Below, one piece after another: positions 36,274-46,874 of a stretch of DNA of 64,000 nucleotides (within the stretch, counting starts at the first letter, position 1; each line of letters opens with the position of its first letter). The notes beneath the pieces are model-generated. The model did not search any database and was not told where the DNA came from. It worked only from the letters and a program-made list of their open reading frames with translations. Source of the DNA: Mucor racemosus (taxonomy: Eukaryota > Mucoromycota > Mucoromycetes > Mucorales > Mucoraceae); contig JAPEHQ010000001.1 of the NCBI GenBank assembly GCA_027405735.1, positions 682,001 to 746,000 of the forward strand, in the 5' to 3' direction. Position numbers and translations under genes: made by a program.

Positions 36274-37154
36274 ATGTTTATAGAACCATATAAATCTTTG
36301 AAAAAAATGTTTGACGATGAGAAAGAGGCACTATTATATTTAATTAATAATGATTATGTTAATAAATATATAAATTGTGATAAATGTGATCATAAAACCA
36401 AATTAAATTTAAATAAAAAGTTATATGTTTGTAAATATTATAAATGTAGAAAAGCATTATCTCCATTAAAAGGTACAATTTTCAATAATTTAACTTTACC
36501 ATTAAATATTCAACTACACATATTATATCTTTTTCTTGGGAAAGCGCCTTCTTCCTTTATAGCATCAAGTTTGCAAATTAGTAAAAACACAGTATCATCA
36601 TACAATAAAATATTTAGAAAATACATAAAAAATAAACAACTATTAGGTAACAAAAATATTAAAATTGGAGGTAGAAATAAAATTGTAGAAATAGATGAAA
36701 GTAAAATTGCAAAAAGAAAATATAACAAGGGGCATAAAGTAGAAGGTGCTTGGGTCATTGGTGGTATCGAAAAAAGTATATTGAAAAATAAAATAAAAAA
36801 TGAAAACAAAAAATGTTCTTATTACCTATTGCAGAAAGAAACATTGATAATATAGACTTAATTATAAAAAGATATGTAAAAAAAGGTACGACAATATATA
36901 CAGATTTATGGAAAGGATATAATAATTTAAAGAATATAGGTTATAAACATATGACTGTAAATCATTCTAAAAATTTTAAAGATCCAGTGACAGGTGTACA
37001 TACTAATACTATTGAAGGAACATGGAATGGTCTTAAGCAAAGTATTATTCCACGAAATAGAAATAAAAAAGATATAGCATTGTACTTAAAAGAGTATCAA
37101 TGGCGTAAGAAAAATAGAGAATATGATATATGGAGAAAGTTTTTAAAGGATTAA
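36274..37154 (+). pseudogene. Merlin/IS1595-type DDE transposase, interrupted by a -1 frame break
   Basis: Frame 1 covers 36274-36855 and the continuation 36813-37154, about 290 residues in total. N-terminal zinc ribbon CDKC-x15-CKYYKC at residues about 36-60, then a helix-turn-helix-like stretch (SSFIASSLQISKNTVSSYNKIF). The DDE/N core follows: EIDESKIAKRKYNKGHK with the first Asp, TTIYTDLWKGYNNL with the second, and GVHTNTIEGTWNGLK with the third acidic site, ending in a W-rich tail (EYQWRKKNREYDIWRKF). The frame shifts by -1 in the A6 run at 36808-36813, after residue about 180. This could be a recent disabling indel, a sequencing slip in a homopolymer, or programmed slippage. All motifs on both sides are intact, so the element is young. 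Confidence 0.85.
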
Positions 37155-37421
37155 TTTTAAATAGAATGAAAAATTGAATTTTATATTTATAGAAAAAGAT
37201 GATAGATAAAAGAATAATCAATTTATATATGAAATGCATTTCTGATATTCATTATTCTTATTATGAAGACCTGACTATGTCAATAAACTAGTCTATTTAA
37301 TACACAAGGATTATATATTTATACCTAAGAGAGCTGGATAATATATTATGAGTGTGATTAAATATTTTGCGCATCAAAATAATAACAAAAAAATTGAAAA
37401 AGCAATAATATAAAAAACAAT

Positions 37422-37721
37422 ATGGAAGATATATTTCAAATGATAGTAAATGATAAATATAAATACAATATTAAACGAAGTATATTTATAAAAGATATGA
37501 AAAAATATGATTTGGCAGAATATAAAATAAAACAAAAGGATGGGTGCTATGAAATTTATATGAAAAAAAATGGTTCAAATAAAAGATTAAGAAAGGTATA
37601 TGAATTTAAAACATACAATAAAGATAAAAATAAAGACAAAAAAAGAAAAATATTAGACAATAATAAAAATGATATGATAATTGATGAAATAGCACCCATC
37701 ATGAAAAAACTAAAATTATAA
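37422..37721 (+). CDS. Small Lys-rich protein of the Merlin element (unknown function)
   Basis: 99 aa, intact, inside the transposon downstream of the transposase and in the same orientation. It is very rich in Lys, Asn, Ile and Tyr, with a basic cluster NKDKKRKI near residue 75 that could serve in nuclear import. No recognised domain. Base composition matches the transposase rather than host genes. Most described Merlin elements encode only the transposase, so this may be an accessory factor or a captured sequence; I cannot tell which. Confidence 0.5.
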   Translation: MEDIFQMIVNDKYKYNIKRSIFIKDMKKYDLAEYKIKQKDGCYEIYMKKNGSNKRLRKVYEFKTYNKDKNKDKKRKILDNNKNDMIIDEIAPIMKKLKL

Positions 37722-38422
37722 ATAAAAATTAAATGTAAAACTGTTTTATTTTAAATAAATTTTATTATATTCTAGTGTAAACCAAACCTGAGACCTCGTT
37801 TGATAATGACCCGTATAAAGTAAAGCAACTATTCATCTAATCGATGGATTGTTGTGGTATTTATATTAAATGTCTAATTCAAATTACTAATGCAGTAATT
37901 TGATCTTTTTGGTTTTAAAGCTGATGGGAAAAGCGATCAGCAATTACTAATTCAGGTTATACAATTATCTATAATTGTTGTTTGTGATTTTAAATTATAG
38001 TTAAGTTTCTATATTTCATAATCTTGGTTCTCACACCAGATTCATGTTATTCATTACTAATTCAATTTGATGTGTGAAAGACTGCCAGCAGTTCACATTA
38101 CCTATTGCCACCTTTTACCACCCTCTTTGTCCCAAGCCAATTTATTCAATGCTTTACCAGAACAATCTTAAGTACTTACAATTTACAAATGGTTCCTCGG
38201 TATTTGCATTCAAATCAGATAAATCAAATTGACTGGTTCTATCTACAGTAGTATCAAACGTATCATCAGCCCGTCTTACGATAAATGTCAAAATCGTATA
38301 TTTTCAGGTTTGATAAATAATACTTAAAAAAGAGTACAATTAAAAGAGAATGAGTAATGAATCAGTTCCTCAACTGCATAATAAAAACAAGATATCGTTT
38401 ATTTGGATATAAACGTATGGCC

Positions 38423-39681
38423 TGCAGTAAATAACAAAGTTGTTTACTAAAATAAAAAAAAATGTAATAATAAAAGCAGTAGAAATACAATTATAATCAG
38501 CTAAAGTTTTTATTGTTCAGATATACGAAATAAAGTCCAAGAATTAAAATCAAAATTTATTATATTTATTATTGCGTATATTTCTTAAAGAAAAAATAAG
38601 ATAAGCTCTAATCAAATGTATAATGGGTCATGTATTTATATGTTTTAGGAGCGCGGATATTGGATGGATATCCAAGTTGACCAGAGCCAGTAAAAGCAAG
38701 AGATTCAAAGTTAAGTATATACAAAATATTCTTGAACGAACAATAGACTTAAAGATTCTTCTACATCATGAATCAGCTCATGTAGAGTGTCCCATACCTA
38801 TTCCTAGTTGGCTGATTCTTAAAGAATATACCAATCCTTGGATTAATTGACACAAAACCATTCATACCTATTCCCAATGTTGAAATAAAGTTTACAGCAT
38901 CATTCATCATACAGTATCTCCCCCATCTACGACCACGTCTGGATAATCCATTTAAAACTCTAAAAGTGAATGATACCATCAATCCTATTTCCATTATGCA
39001 ATCCCTAATGCTCGTTAATCTAGTCTATCCTAAACACTTATTACAACAGATTTCTGAAGATTTAAAATAATTGAAAAAGTATGAGGATATTTATAGTGAT
39101 TTGGAGAACTTGGATACTGTATCATCAGACTTAAATGGATTTATATTTAGTAATCTTCTAGTTTTGAGTACATTGTTATTGATTTAATACTTTAATAGGT
39201 AAATCAAGCAGAGAATTGATCATAAGGGATTGATGTCAAGTGTGACAATATCGATCTTTTGGAAAATGGTTGTTTATTATTGTTATATCTATTTTATGTA
39301 ATCTTGGATTAAGGGGTAATTTTATATGCTTGAATTTTATTTATATTGATAGTGCAACTTCAATATACTGTAGGTGAGTAGTAGTTGACTAAATTGATAT
39401 CTTTGTTTATTATTATTATTGATTTGGATAGAATTCTGTTTTAATATATATGCCATTTTTGTAATTGATTGCACCGTAATCAAGGTTGCTATTATCTACA
39501 TGACATGTATGGTTCAAAAAGGCATTTCATATTTTTAGCATGCGTTTGTTATTTTGTTCAATTGAAGCGTTTGTTTATTATTGTTGTTCACATTTCAAGT
39601 GGCATCATATTTTATGAGCGACACTTGGAAGTTAGGTTATTTTATTATTATCAAGCGTTTTTAGTATGTAATTCCACTGCA
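38423..39681. repeat. TG...CA element family alpha, left-arm copy, duplication TGGCC
   Basis: Starts TGCAGTAAATAACAAAG and ends TTCCACTGCA, flanked by TGGCC at 38418-38422 and 39682-39686. The undisturbed counterpart (agtatggcattttatattg on the complement) is at 43190. After removal of the nested delta element it is about 736 bp, the same size as copies A and B. Confidence 0.8.
38514..39036. repeat. Solo LTR-like insertion delta (523 bp)
   Basis: Starts TGTTCAGATATACG and ends CTATCCTAAACA (TGTT...AACA). It is flanked by TTTAT and CTTAT, a 5-bp duplication with one change. The copies at 2066 and 7590 lack it. Overlapping ORFs of 75 and 73 codons inside are preserved in both arms but unrecognised. 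Confidence 0.7.
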
Positions 39682-39686
39682 TGGCC

Positions 39687-42600
39687 TTTTATATTGATTT
39701 GACATTGAGATCCTGAGATGTAATTTAAGGCACTATTGAACCATTAAATCTGTGATCTGTTTGATAATAATCTATGGCTTTAAATGGATCAATCATAATT
39801 TAACTCTTCTTGCAGAGCTTGTGAGTTGCCTTGCTTCAATGCTGTGCTAAATGTGCTTAGATGTTGATTTGATAGCTACTTGATTGATTAACCGCTGAGA
39901 TAAAATAATATTATGGTGTCATAATTGAGGCCTAAACGTTCTTGGTAATTACTGGATTAAACTTGATACGCTAGGAGTTTCTTATACAGTATCCGATATC
40001 AAGGCTTTGAACTTCAATGCATGTCGTAGTAGTCAATAGATTGTAAGATGTATTGATACTGTTGTAGAAGGTGATACCATATGGCACTTGGTGGCATACA
40101 ACATAGTTTATGAGTCATATTTTTGCCAATGGTCACTCTTCCAAAAAAAGCCGAAAATTTTCCGGAAGCGGCCATCTAATGATGTTTCCAAGCTTTAAAT
40201 CTCTAGAAAAATCACCGGATAGCCCGGACGCGGTTGTTTAAATATTACAAGCAGTTATAAGATGAAGGTATCAAAATTTCATACAGAAATTAAGGGTCGG
40301 CTGTATTGCTATTAATTATTCAAAGGCTTATTTTAAGTAAAGCATAAATACAACCTACAACATCATTAGCCTAGTAACGGATCTAACTTGAAAAGTATAA
40401 GATGATACAACTAGATTCAAAAAAAGTCCATAAAATCACAAATTTAAAAGATTTATATATAAATGCACTACGGCCGACCTATGCTGCACAAGATGATTTT
40501 GTTGTGCCTAGGTGGGCTGCATCACTATAGCCTGAACTGTTGTGCCCACTAAATATGGCTAAAAAGATAACAAAATAGACATGGGCACAACAAAAGAAAC
40601 TTCACACGAACACAAAGCTAAGCCTGTATGTGCAGAATCATAGATTCTGTCCGTGTGCATGACATTAATCCCATGTGTGCATAATAGTAGAATTGCCCAT
40701 AAGCATATCATTATCCCTATTTGTGCAGCATAATAACAAAATCTGACCATGAGCATAATGAGCTAATTGTATGGGCACAAATTGGTTTTTGGTACATGAG
40801 CATCGTGCCGTTCTCAAAATTCCATTGCATTTTTTACTAGAATGGGTTTTTAAATTACATTTGCTGCTTTCATTAATATAGATTATAATAGACAATAATA
40901 ATACAACTCAATACGTTGTTGATGTAGAGCAATAATACATTCAAGAGCCAATATATTTACGATTATCATCATTTGTAGATATGCTTATAGCTATAATATA
41001 TATCTATTTTGTGGTCTCTGATGTATACCCTGAAAAATGTTTATTATGAGGTTAGTTATAGAAAAAAGGCATACTCCAATTTTGAAGATTGGAACTATGA
41101 AATTGTTTTTTGAAAATTCAAATTTAATATTAAAATTCATTTTAACTTATCGAGCGTAGTTTCTTCGTGTACTACAGCAAGTAAAAATAGGTGGTGAAGG
41201 ACAGAACAAACAAAAGAAATTGTAATTTTTTTTATTGATTAATTAGTAGGAAAAATAATTACACAAATATCATAGAGTGTAATTGTTTAGCTTCTTCTAC
41301 ATAGAAGAAATCTAAAAATCAATTTTTGTTATATATACTGTATTACCAGATATTGTTTTCCTGTGAATATCGGATGAGATCTGGTATTTTCAACATTGAT
41401 GACCGTAAATTTTATCGATTATAAATTTTTTTTGTTATTATATATATACACACGTTTTATCTACTACTAATTTTTTGTATATATACGTAGCGCTATTCTG
41501 TATCTATTACTTATATGCTTACTGGAAACTTCAGTTATATTTTCTAGTTAAATAAAGTCAGCTTTGCATTATTGTACCTAACATAATTATATGATATAGG
41601 GCAAATACGACAAATTTTTCTTTATATTTCGATCAGAAACAAAGATTTTTTTGTAAACCAAATTGCTACTGATACTCAGCAAATAACAGTATTATATACC
41701 AAAGAAAAAAAATATGGTCAAATTACTCAATATTGCACAAATCAAGAAAAACAAAATAACAGATAAGTAGAAGGACGACAATTAAAAAAAGTAAACATAG
41801 AGGGGACGTTTGTCCTAGTTGCTAGACTTATGCGCTTTACAGCTAGTTCAAAAGGAGAGGTTGTGGGTTCGAAACTCGTGTAAACGGATTTTCTTCGGAA
41901 CTTGTGCTTGCCGGGCTAGAAGCGCAGCTAATCACCCCCTCGCTTTTTTTTCGTTTTACATTTCAATGCGCATCTTTCCAAAGACTACCAATTGTTTTCT
42001 TCTTTTCTCTACTCCAGTAGTATTTTTAGTGCCATTTCGGAAATCCATTTTCTTTATGATGAATATCTTATTTCACAAGCACAAGAGATTTTACAAAAGT
42101 AGATACATTTTGCATGCAATAATTTAATAATGTAAACTGTATTGTAAGCCTACTACTGTCTGTATATTTTGATTTTGGTTTTCATCCAGTAAGTAACAAA
42201 TAAAGTATTACTAATTGTAACATAAAGGCATGCATAATGGAATATCTTTAGTCATTTTTCAGAAAGAAGACTTAAAAAGAGCTCAGCGTGCCAGTTTTCG
42301 AGAATATTAAACAGCCAATTTTGAAGCCAATTCCATTTTTAACTCATATAAAAATGTAATTCTTATAAATAGTCTTTTAAACCAAGACCTAGAAGCCCTT
42401 GGTTCTTTCTTTTACCATTAGTTTTTTTAGTAGTAATAAAGCCTACGTTCTCCATGATATATTTTACTAGTCTTTATTATTATTCTTTCTATAAATAAGA
42501 TTGTATGTATCCATAAACGCTCACAGCGAATAACATCGTTAATCATATTTGGATTTCTATTAGTTCCTCCTGCTTCAATCATCATCAATTCAAAATTGGT

Positions 42601-43290
42601 TTGTCACCAACTTTAACTTATCCTTAAAAAAGGACTTCAGGATAATTATTACTACATGAACAATACTATTTAAGGCATATCACTTTTCACTCAAGAAACA
42701 CTTTATATGTAAAAACTTGAGAATAATGCCCAAAGGTATGTAGCTTCCGTCAATTTATTATTTATCATCATGCATGTTGTATGCCACCAAGTACCACCAT
42801 ACTTTATCGCCGTCTACAGTATCAATGCATCTTACAATTTATTGACTACGACATGTATTGAAGTGTAAAGACTTGTTGATGTCGCATATAAGAAACTTCT
42901 AGCGTACTAAGGTTATCTATCAATTACCAAGAACGTTTGCACTTCAATTATGACACCATATTATTTTATCTCAGCGGTAAATCAATCAATTAGCTAACAA
43001 ATCAACATACAAGCACATTTAGCGCAGCATTGAAACAAGGCGACTCACAAGCTTTGCAAAAACTATTAAATTATGATTGATCCATTTCAATCCATAGATT
43101 AGTGTCAAACATATCTAATGATTCCATAGTGCCTTAAATTACATCTCAGAATTTCAATGTTAAATCAATATAAAATGCCATACTTTTATATCTAAATAAA
43201 CAATACCTTGTTTTTATTATGCAGTTGAAGAACTGCTTTATTACTCATTCTCCTTAAATTGTATTTGTTTTTAAGTATTATTCATCAAAC
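39687..43290. repeat. Inner inverted pair of about 0.5 kb within the left arm
   Basis: 39687-40096 is the diverged reverse complement of 42774-43190, and 38300-38417 is that of 43191-43290. The alpha element interrupts the first member. Between them lie: 40097-40300, shared with 1810-1981; the hairpin-rich repeat 40465-40740; a segment shared with 9142-9420; and 41000-42770, which is found only in the two arms. No gene is recognised in 41000-42770 apart from the tRNA-like unit. Confidence 0.65.
41807..41886 (+). tRNA. tRNA-like sequence or tRNA-derived SINE head (probably not functional)
   Basis: An 80-nt stretch with a canonical Pol III B-box-like core, GGGTTCGAAACTC. A 5+2 wobble acceptor stem can form between CGTTTGT and GTAAACG. 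The T arm can form only with G-U pairs. The A-box region (TAGTTGCTAGAC) is weak, and I cannot fold a clear D and anticodon arm. A T8 run, a Pol III terminator, follows at 41944-41951. It is mirrored at 59366-59445. More likely a SINE-like or pseudo-tRNA unit than a working tRNA. Confidence 0.3.
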
Positions 43291-43539
43291 ATCAAAATAT
43301 AAGACACAACAGGTAGTTATTGGACAAAAATATCATATTTTGCTGATGGTTTTCTCAATTCACAGTGATCTGTGAATGTAGAAATATAAATTTTTATGCA
43401 AGATATATTTAAATTTACCATCATGTATAATTGGAGATTAATTGGGTCAATATTCATAAGATGGGAGGTTTTTTCTTTGTTTTCTTCTGCAGTTGTAAAT
43501 ATTAGTTTATTATTTTGTAAACTTAAAACTCATTATCCA

Positions 43540-44655
43540 GGGCTTAATTTCTGTATTCACAAGATAGATCCAATTAATCGCTACTCTGCATTTTTTGTTT
43601 TAGCAAAAAATATTGATTTTTTGTCGAGATAATCAAAATAATAGTTTTTATCACTGCTTAAAACCTATCATGCCGGGATTCCAAAATTTATTTGCTGAAA
43701 TCAATGAAAAATGATTCGAAAAAACAAAATTGTTCAATGGCTCATGAGCTGCAAAGTAAGTCGACCTATCGTATTAAATAGTTTTTGCAGAGTTTTGGAT
43801 TCTGCATCCATTTAAATAAAATTAAAATAAATGTTTTACATTAAATCTTGCGTAAAATGCAATCGCAATTTTAGAGGTTTTTTGAAGATATACATCACAT
43901 TTTATAAGCATATTTAAAATATAACTAATTGCAATGATGCACAAAATCATTATCTATCGATCGAGCTATTGCGGAATCTTCTAGCTGCAGTTTGCGTAGA
44001 GAAAAGAAGATTTTTGTCCAAATTTTTTTCAGATTCAGAATTTAGGATGAGGGTATATAAGGGGAAAATGAACGTTAGAAATGAAGGTATATTTTTTAGC
44101 ATATTTTTGAAGATATCTCCACGAAAAATTAATATTTTGAAAAAAACTAAATTGGATCCGAGAAAGCTCAACGAGCTTGATGACATGAGTAAAAAAAACC
44201 GCTACTCAATTTAACAAATATTTTGAAATATACTACAAAAATGCCAAAAAAAAATGAAAAAAAATAAAAGTGCTCAGAATTTTTTTATACTGAAATATGT
44301 TATAGAGCACTTTAAAACAAGTAAGTTTCATTATTAAAGAGTGTTAGTATAGCTTAATTATTTCTAGAGATATGAAGCCTCAAAGTTTTCAATTCGTTAG
44401 CAGTGAAATACGCGTAAAAACCTGAAACATTAACACTAAAAAATTGATATCAACTGTAAAAAGTAGGATATTTTCGGATACTTGTTTTTGGATTAAAGAT
44501 GAACATCTCAGGTACATTGGCAAATATTTTTTCCTTGGTGTTATTTAGTGAAAAAAAAAAGTAGAGCAGAGATGAAAAGTGAGATCCAATTTTTAAGGAA
44601 AATGCATTGAATTTTACGTGTTTTTGAGTTTTCTGAGAGATATAAAATAAATTTT
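43540..44655 (+). repeat. Dispersed repeat G, left-arm copy
   Basis: Longest copy of the family, matching 33340-34225, 52760-53870 (reverse) and its own mirror 56597-57712. The reading frames it contains are identical between the two arms but broken in the other copies. 44656-45030 continues as arm sequence without a recognised feature. Confidence 0.7.
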
Positions 44656-45038
44656 GGAACAAGTAAGATGATGCAACCAATTTATATCTATTTAGTAGTC
44701 TAATCTCTGATGAAATGTCGATTAAATTTGATTATACCGTGTCTAGGTACATCGAACGTGATTTCGCAACAATGAATGAATTTGAGGGATCTTATCGACA
44801 TTGTAATTGCATTATATATACCAAGAACTTGCAATTAAAATTAATTATATTAAAGAGACTTGTTGAAACAAAATATATTGACAATTTAAAAACCAATTAA
44901 ATAAAAATAGCGATCCTGCACAAATTTTGAAAGAAATAACTAACGTAAATAAGTGAGATATGTTGCAGATTAAGTTAAAATTGATCATGTTTATTTAAAG
45001 TACATTTCTCTATATATCTAAATTGAAAATATCTCACG

Positions 45039-46214
45039 CTAATCTGATTTTTTGACAGATTGAACAGATAAAGTGGTATTGAACACAGAATTGCTATGTA
45101 CACTTTTCTTACTATTTGTGTATTTGTAGTAATTATAACCTGCTATGCCAATGATTGAAATAAAAAGCCTGAAATGTAGATTAATGCAACTGAACTATTC
45201 ACATGAATTTAATACATACCCCAAATAAGTTTTCGTTGTCAAGATGTCACCATATATAAACACGGATAAACCAATCACCAGAATTTCTTTACTGATTCCC
45301 GCCACACTTAATGTTACGGTGCTGGTACCTTTAATTAAATATAATTCGGACAATGTCATCATGAAAGCTACATATTCTAAATCAGTAATTATATAGCAAT
45401 GATTTTATCCTAGTCGTTTTACCTAAAACCCCTCCTACAGCCATAATTAATAATAAAATTAATGCTTTCGAAATAAAATCAATATAATTTGATGAATCTT
45501 GATGATGTTGGAAAGGCTTCTCTATATACAAACTTAGTGATAACATTGTGATGAACATGATGGGACTCAGGTGATACATTGTGGCAAGAGGGCTTTGCTG
45601 TTCTCTGTTATTTTTTTTCATCAAGAACTGTGTTAAATTCCATCTTAATCCTGATGCAATAGCTGCTACAAGTACAAGCACGAATCCGTGTGTGTTATAA
45701 TGTGGTTCTCCATCAACTGTCAAAGAAACACCCAACACAATCAGAGATATCACTGCAATAAGATTTAATCTAGGTTTTTCAAAACCAAACATGAACGAAA
45801 AAATCAACACCCAAACTGGTGTACTTGACTTGATCATTGTGTAAAAGGATAATGTAATAAGGACAAGAGAGGCATTTGCACAGGAAATTTCAATAGCTGC
45901 TGCTATACCGCATGGAATCTAGAGATAAATATCAGAGAAAGCTTATACAAATATACATTCACTATCAGACTTACAACTTTTGTTATATAATCAAATGTAG
46001 AATATTTTTTGATTGTATGATTGTACTGCTTTATCAAGATTCTTGTTATAATGGAATGCATGCCAGAATGTACTGCGCTCATTAATAAAGGTAAATTCAA
46101 GTTATAATAGTCTTTTCCCATCAGAGTCTTGTTGTAAATTGACAAAATAGTCGATAAACTATACCATGATAGTATATACATAGTATTATATCTCCATTCT
46201 GTCTGTTTTTGCAT
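45039..46214 (-). CDS. Triose-phosphate-transporter-family (TPT/EamA) nucleotide-sugar-type transporter
   Basis: Four exons on the minus strand (46214-45975, 45918-45423, 45367-45220, 45168-45039) give 337 aa. Family signatures include WYSLSTILSIYNKTLMG near the N-terminus, then PCGIAAAIEISCANASLVLITLSFYTMIKSSTPVWVLIFSF (split here by position: residues about 81-121), and YLIKGTSTVTLSVAGISKE. They place it near SLC35C2/Ymd8 of the Golgi. About ten hydrophobic segments are visible. The start ATG at 46214 was chosen because upstream sequence is out of frame with any ATG; an extra 5' exon is possible. Everything from 45328 down (end of exon 3 and all of exon 4) lies in the inverted duplication, and a decayed copy is at 55924-56213. 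Confidence 0.82.
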
Positions 46215-46874
46215 GTATATATAAATTATTTGGTTGATAAGAGAGAAGAAGATGAGGAGAAAAAGGGGTAAGCAATTATTGTCATTCGAGTTTTTTAATC
46301 TCCACACGTTTCAAATGTTTACTTCTATCACCTGCTTTCACTACATCTTGTATGTTTTTCATTGGCCATCTCCTAACTATTTCATTGTAGAATATTGTTA
46401 TATTCACAAATATTGAGCAGTTAATGTAGTAATCAATTAGATATTTATGTTACTGCCTTGTAATATACATTATTGATATATTATTGATCTAATACGAAGA
46501 TTAATTTCTTTGTAATGGAGAAATATATAGCAAGGATAACCTTAGTAACAGAATTACTGAAGCAGCCAAGAAGGTGACAGAATCTGGCTGTCAAGGATAC
46601 ATCAGACACTCTGCTTTGCTTTTTTATAGATGCTTATTAAGTGAGATAAACCTTTAGTTGACAAATCAATACAACCTCATTATATTTAATACGTAATTTT
46701 CGAATACGCAAATCTGATCTGGTAGCGTTTTTTTTATATCTGGACTTAAAACTCATTTAAGCTTTTCAAGCAACCACGATTGGCCGAATGCCGGTTATAA
46801 GAGTGTCTGGAGTGATCTCCTCCTTTTTCTTGTTTTTCTTTTCTACATTGAACACAAACAATTATTTTAAAAAG
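46215..46874. promoter_or_regulatory. Divergent intergenic region between transporter and VPS27 genes
   Basis: 660 bp between two divergent start codons. No ORF is supported. A possible 5' exon of the transporter (MKNIQDVV-type frame near 46370) cannot be joined with a good splice site. Confidence 0.35.

Larger units (their letters stand above)
36145..37812 (+). mobile_element. Merlin-superfamily DNA transposon (1668 bp)
   Basis: Flanked by the 9-bp duplication GTATAAAGT at 36136-36144 and 37813-37821; the right arm (near 63430) keeps the empty site. The ends form imperfect inverted repeats that start GG, match at 20 of 29 positions without gaps, and share TCTCAGGTTT. It encodes a transposase of the IS1016/IS1595 type (the defining feature of Merlin) in two frames, and a second small ORF. 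The DNA is markedly richer in A on the coding strand than host genes (AAA, AAT and ATA codons dominate), which suggests a separate codon-use history. Confidence 0.92.
36072..38099. repeat. About 350-bp insertion with 9-bp duplication, hosting the Merlin element
   Basis: Excluding Merlin and its duplication, about 351 bp lies between two copies of ACCTATTGC and interrupts the dynein fragment. It has no obvious terminal inverted repeats. One end carries a strong hairpin (ACTGC/GCAGT within TGTGAA...TTCACA), and further internal hairpins lie around CAGTAATT. The same unit without Merlin is at about 63151-63506 in the right arm. Confidence 0.6.
36014..38280 (-). pseudogene. Dynein intermediate chain fragment, split by a 2-kb nested insertion
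   Basis: Minus-strand exon pieces at 38275-38109 (SQF-LSDLNANTE-P and NKLAWDKEG) and 36062-36017 (SSDGHIYIYD-type end). They are separated by an insertion at 36072-38099 flanked by ACCTATTGC (36063-36071 and 38100-38108). The right arm has the same split with only about 355 bp inserted, because it lacks the Merlin element. The 3-bp change and splice-site losses make it non-functional. Confidence 0.7.
35575..45328 (+). repeat. Left arm of the large inverted duplication
   Basis: Mirror image of 55924-64000. From 45328/55924 outwards the paired coordinates sum to 101252 and stay within about 1 bp of that for about 7 kb, showing almost no indels. The arm holds repeat G, a 510-bp inner inverted pair, a tRNA-like unit, alpha and delta elements, the dynein fragment and part of repeat M. 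The Merlin element at 36145-37812 is absent from the other arm. The distal limit is unknown because the right arm reaches the end of the window. Confidence 0.93.

Noticed and set aside
36510..36809. 99-codon ORF antisense to the Merlin transposase
   Set aside because: Shadow frame created by the A-rich sense strand; no motif.
36274..37154. Bacterial insertion sequence contamination (IS1595/IS1016)
   Set aside because: It is inserted in fungal repeat DNA with an exact 9-bp duplication and an empty allele in the mirror arm; TIR and size fit eukaryotic Merlin.
38623..38850. 75-codon ORF conserved in both arms
   Set aside because: It lies inside the delta element and overlaps another open frame on the opposite strand; conservation is explained by near-identity of the arms, not by selection.
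43969..44214. ORF of repeat G (MRNLLAAVCVEKRRF...) as a gene
   Set aside because: The frame is broken by different indels in the copies at 33.8 and 53.4 kb.
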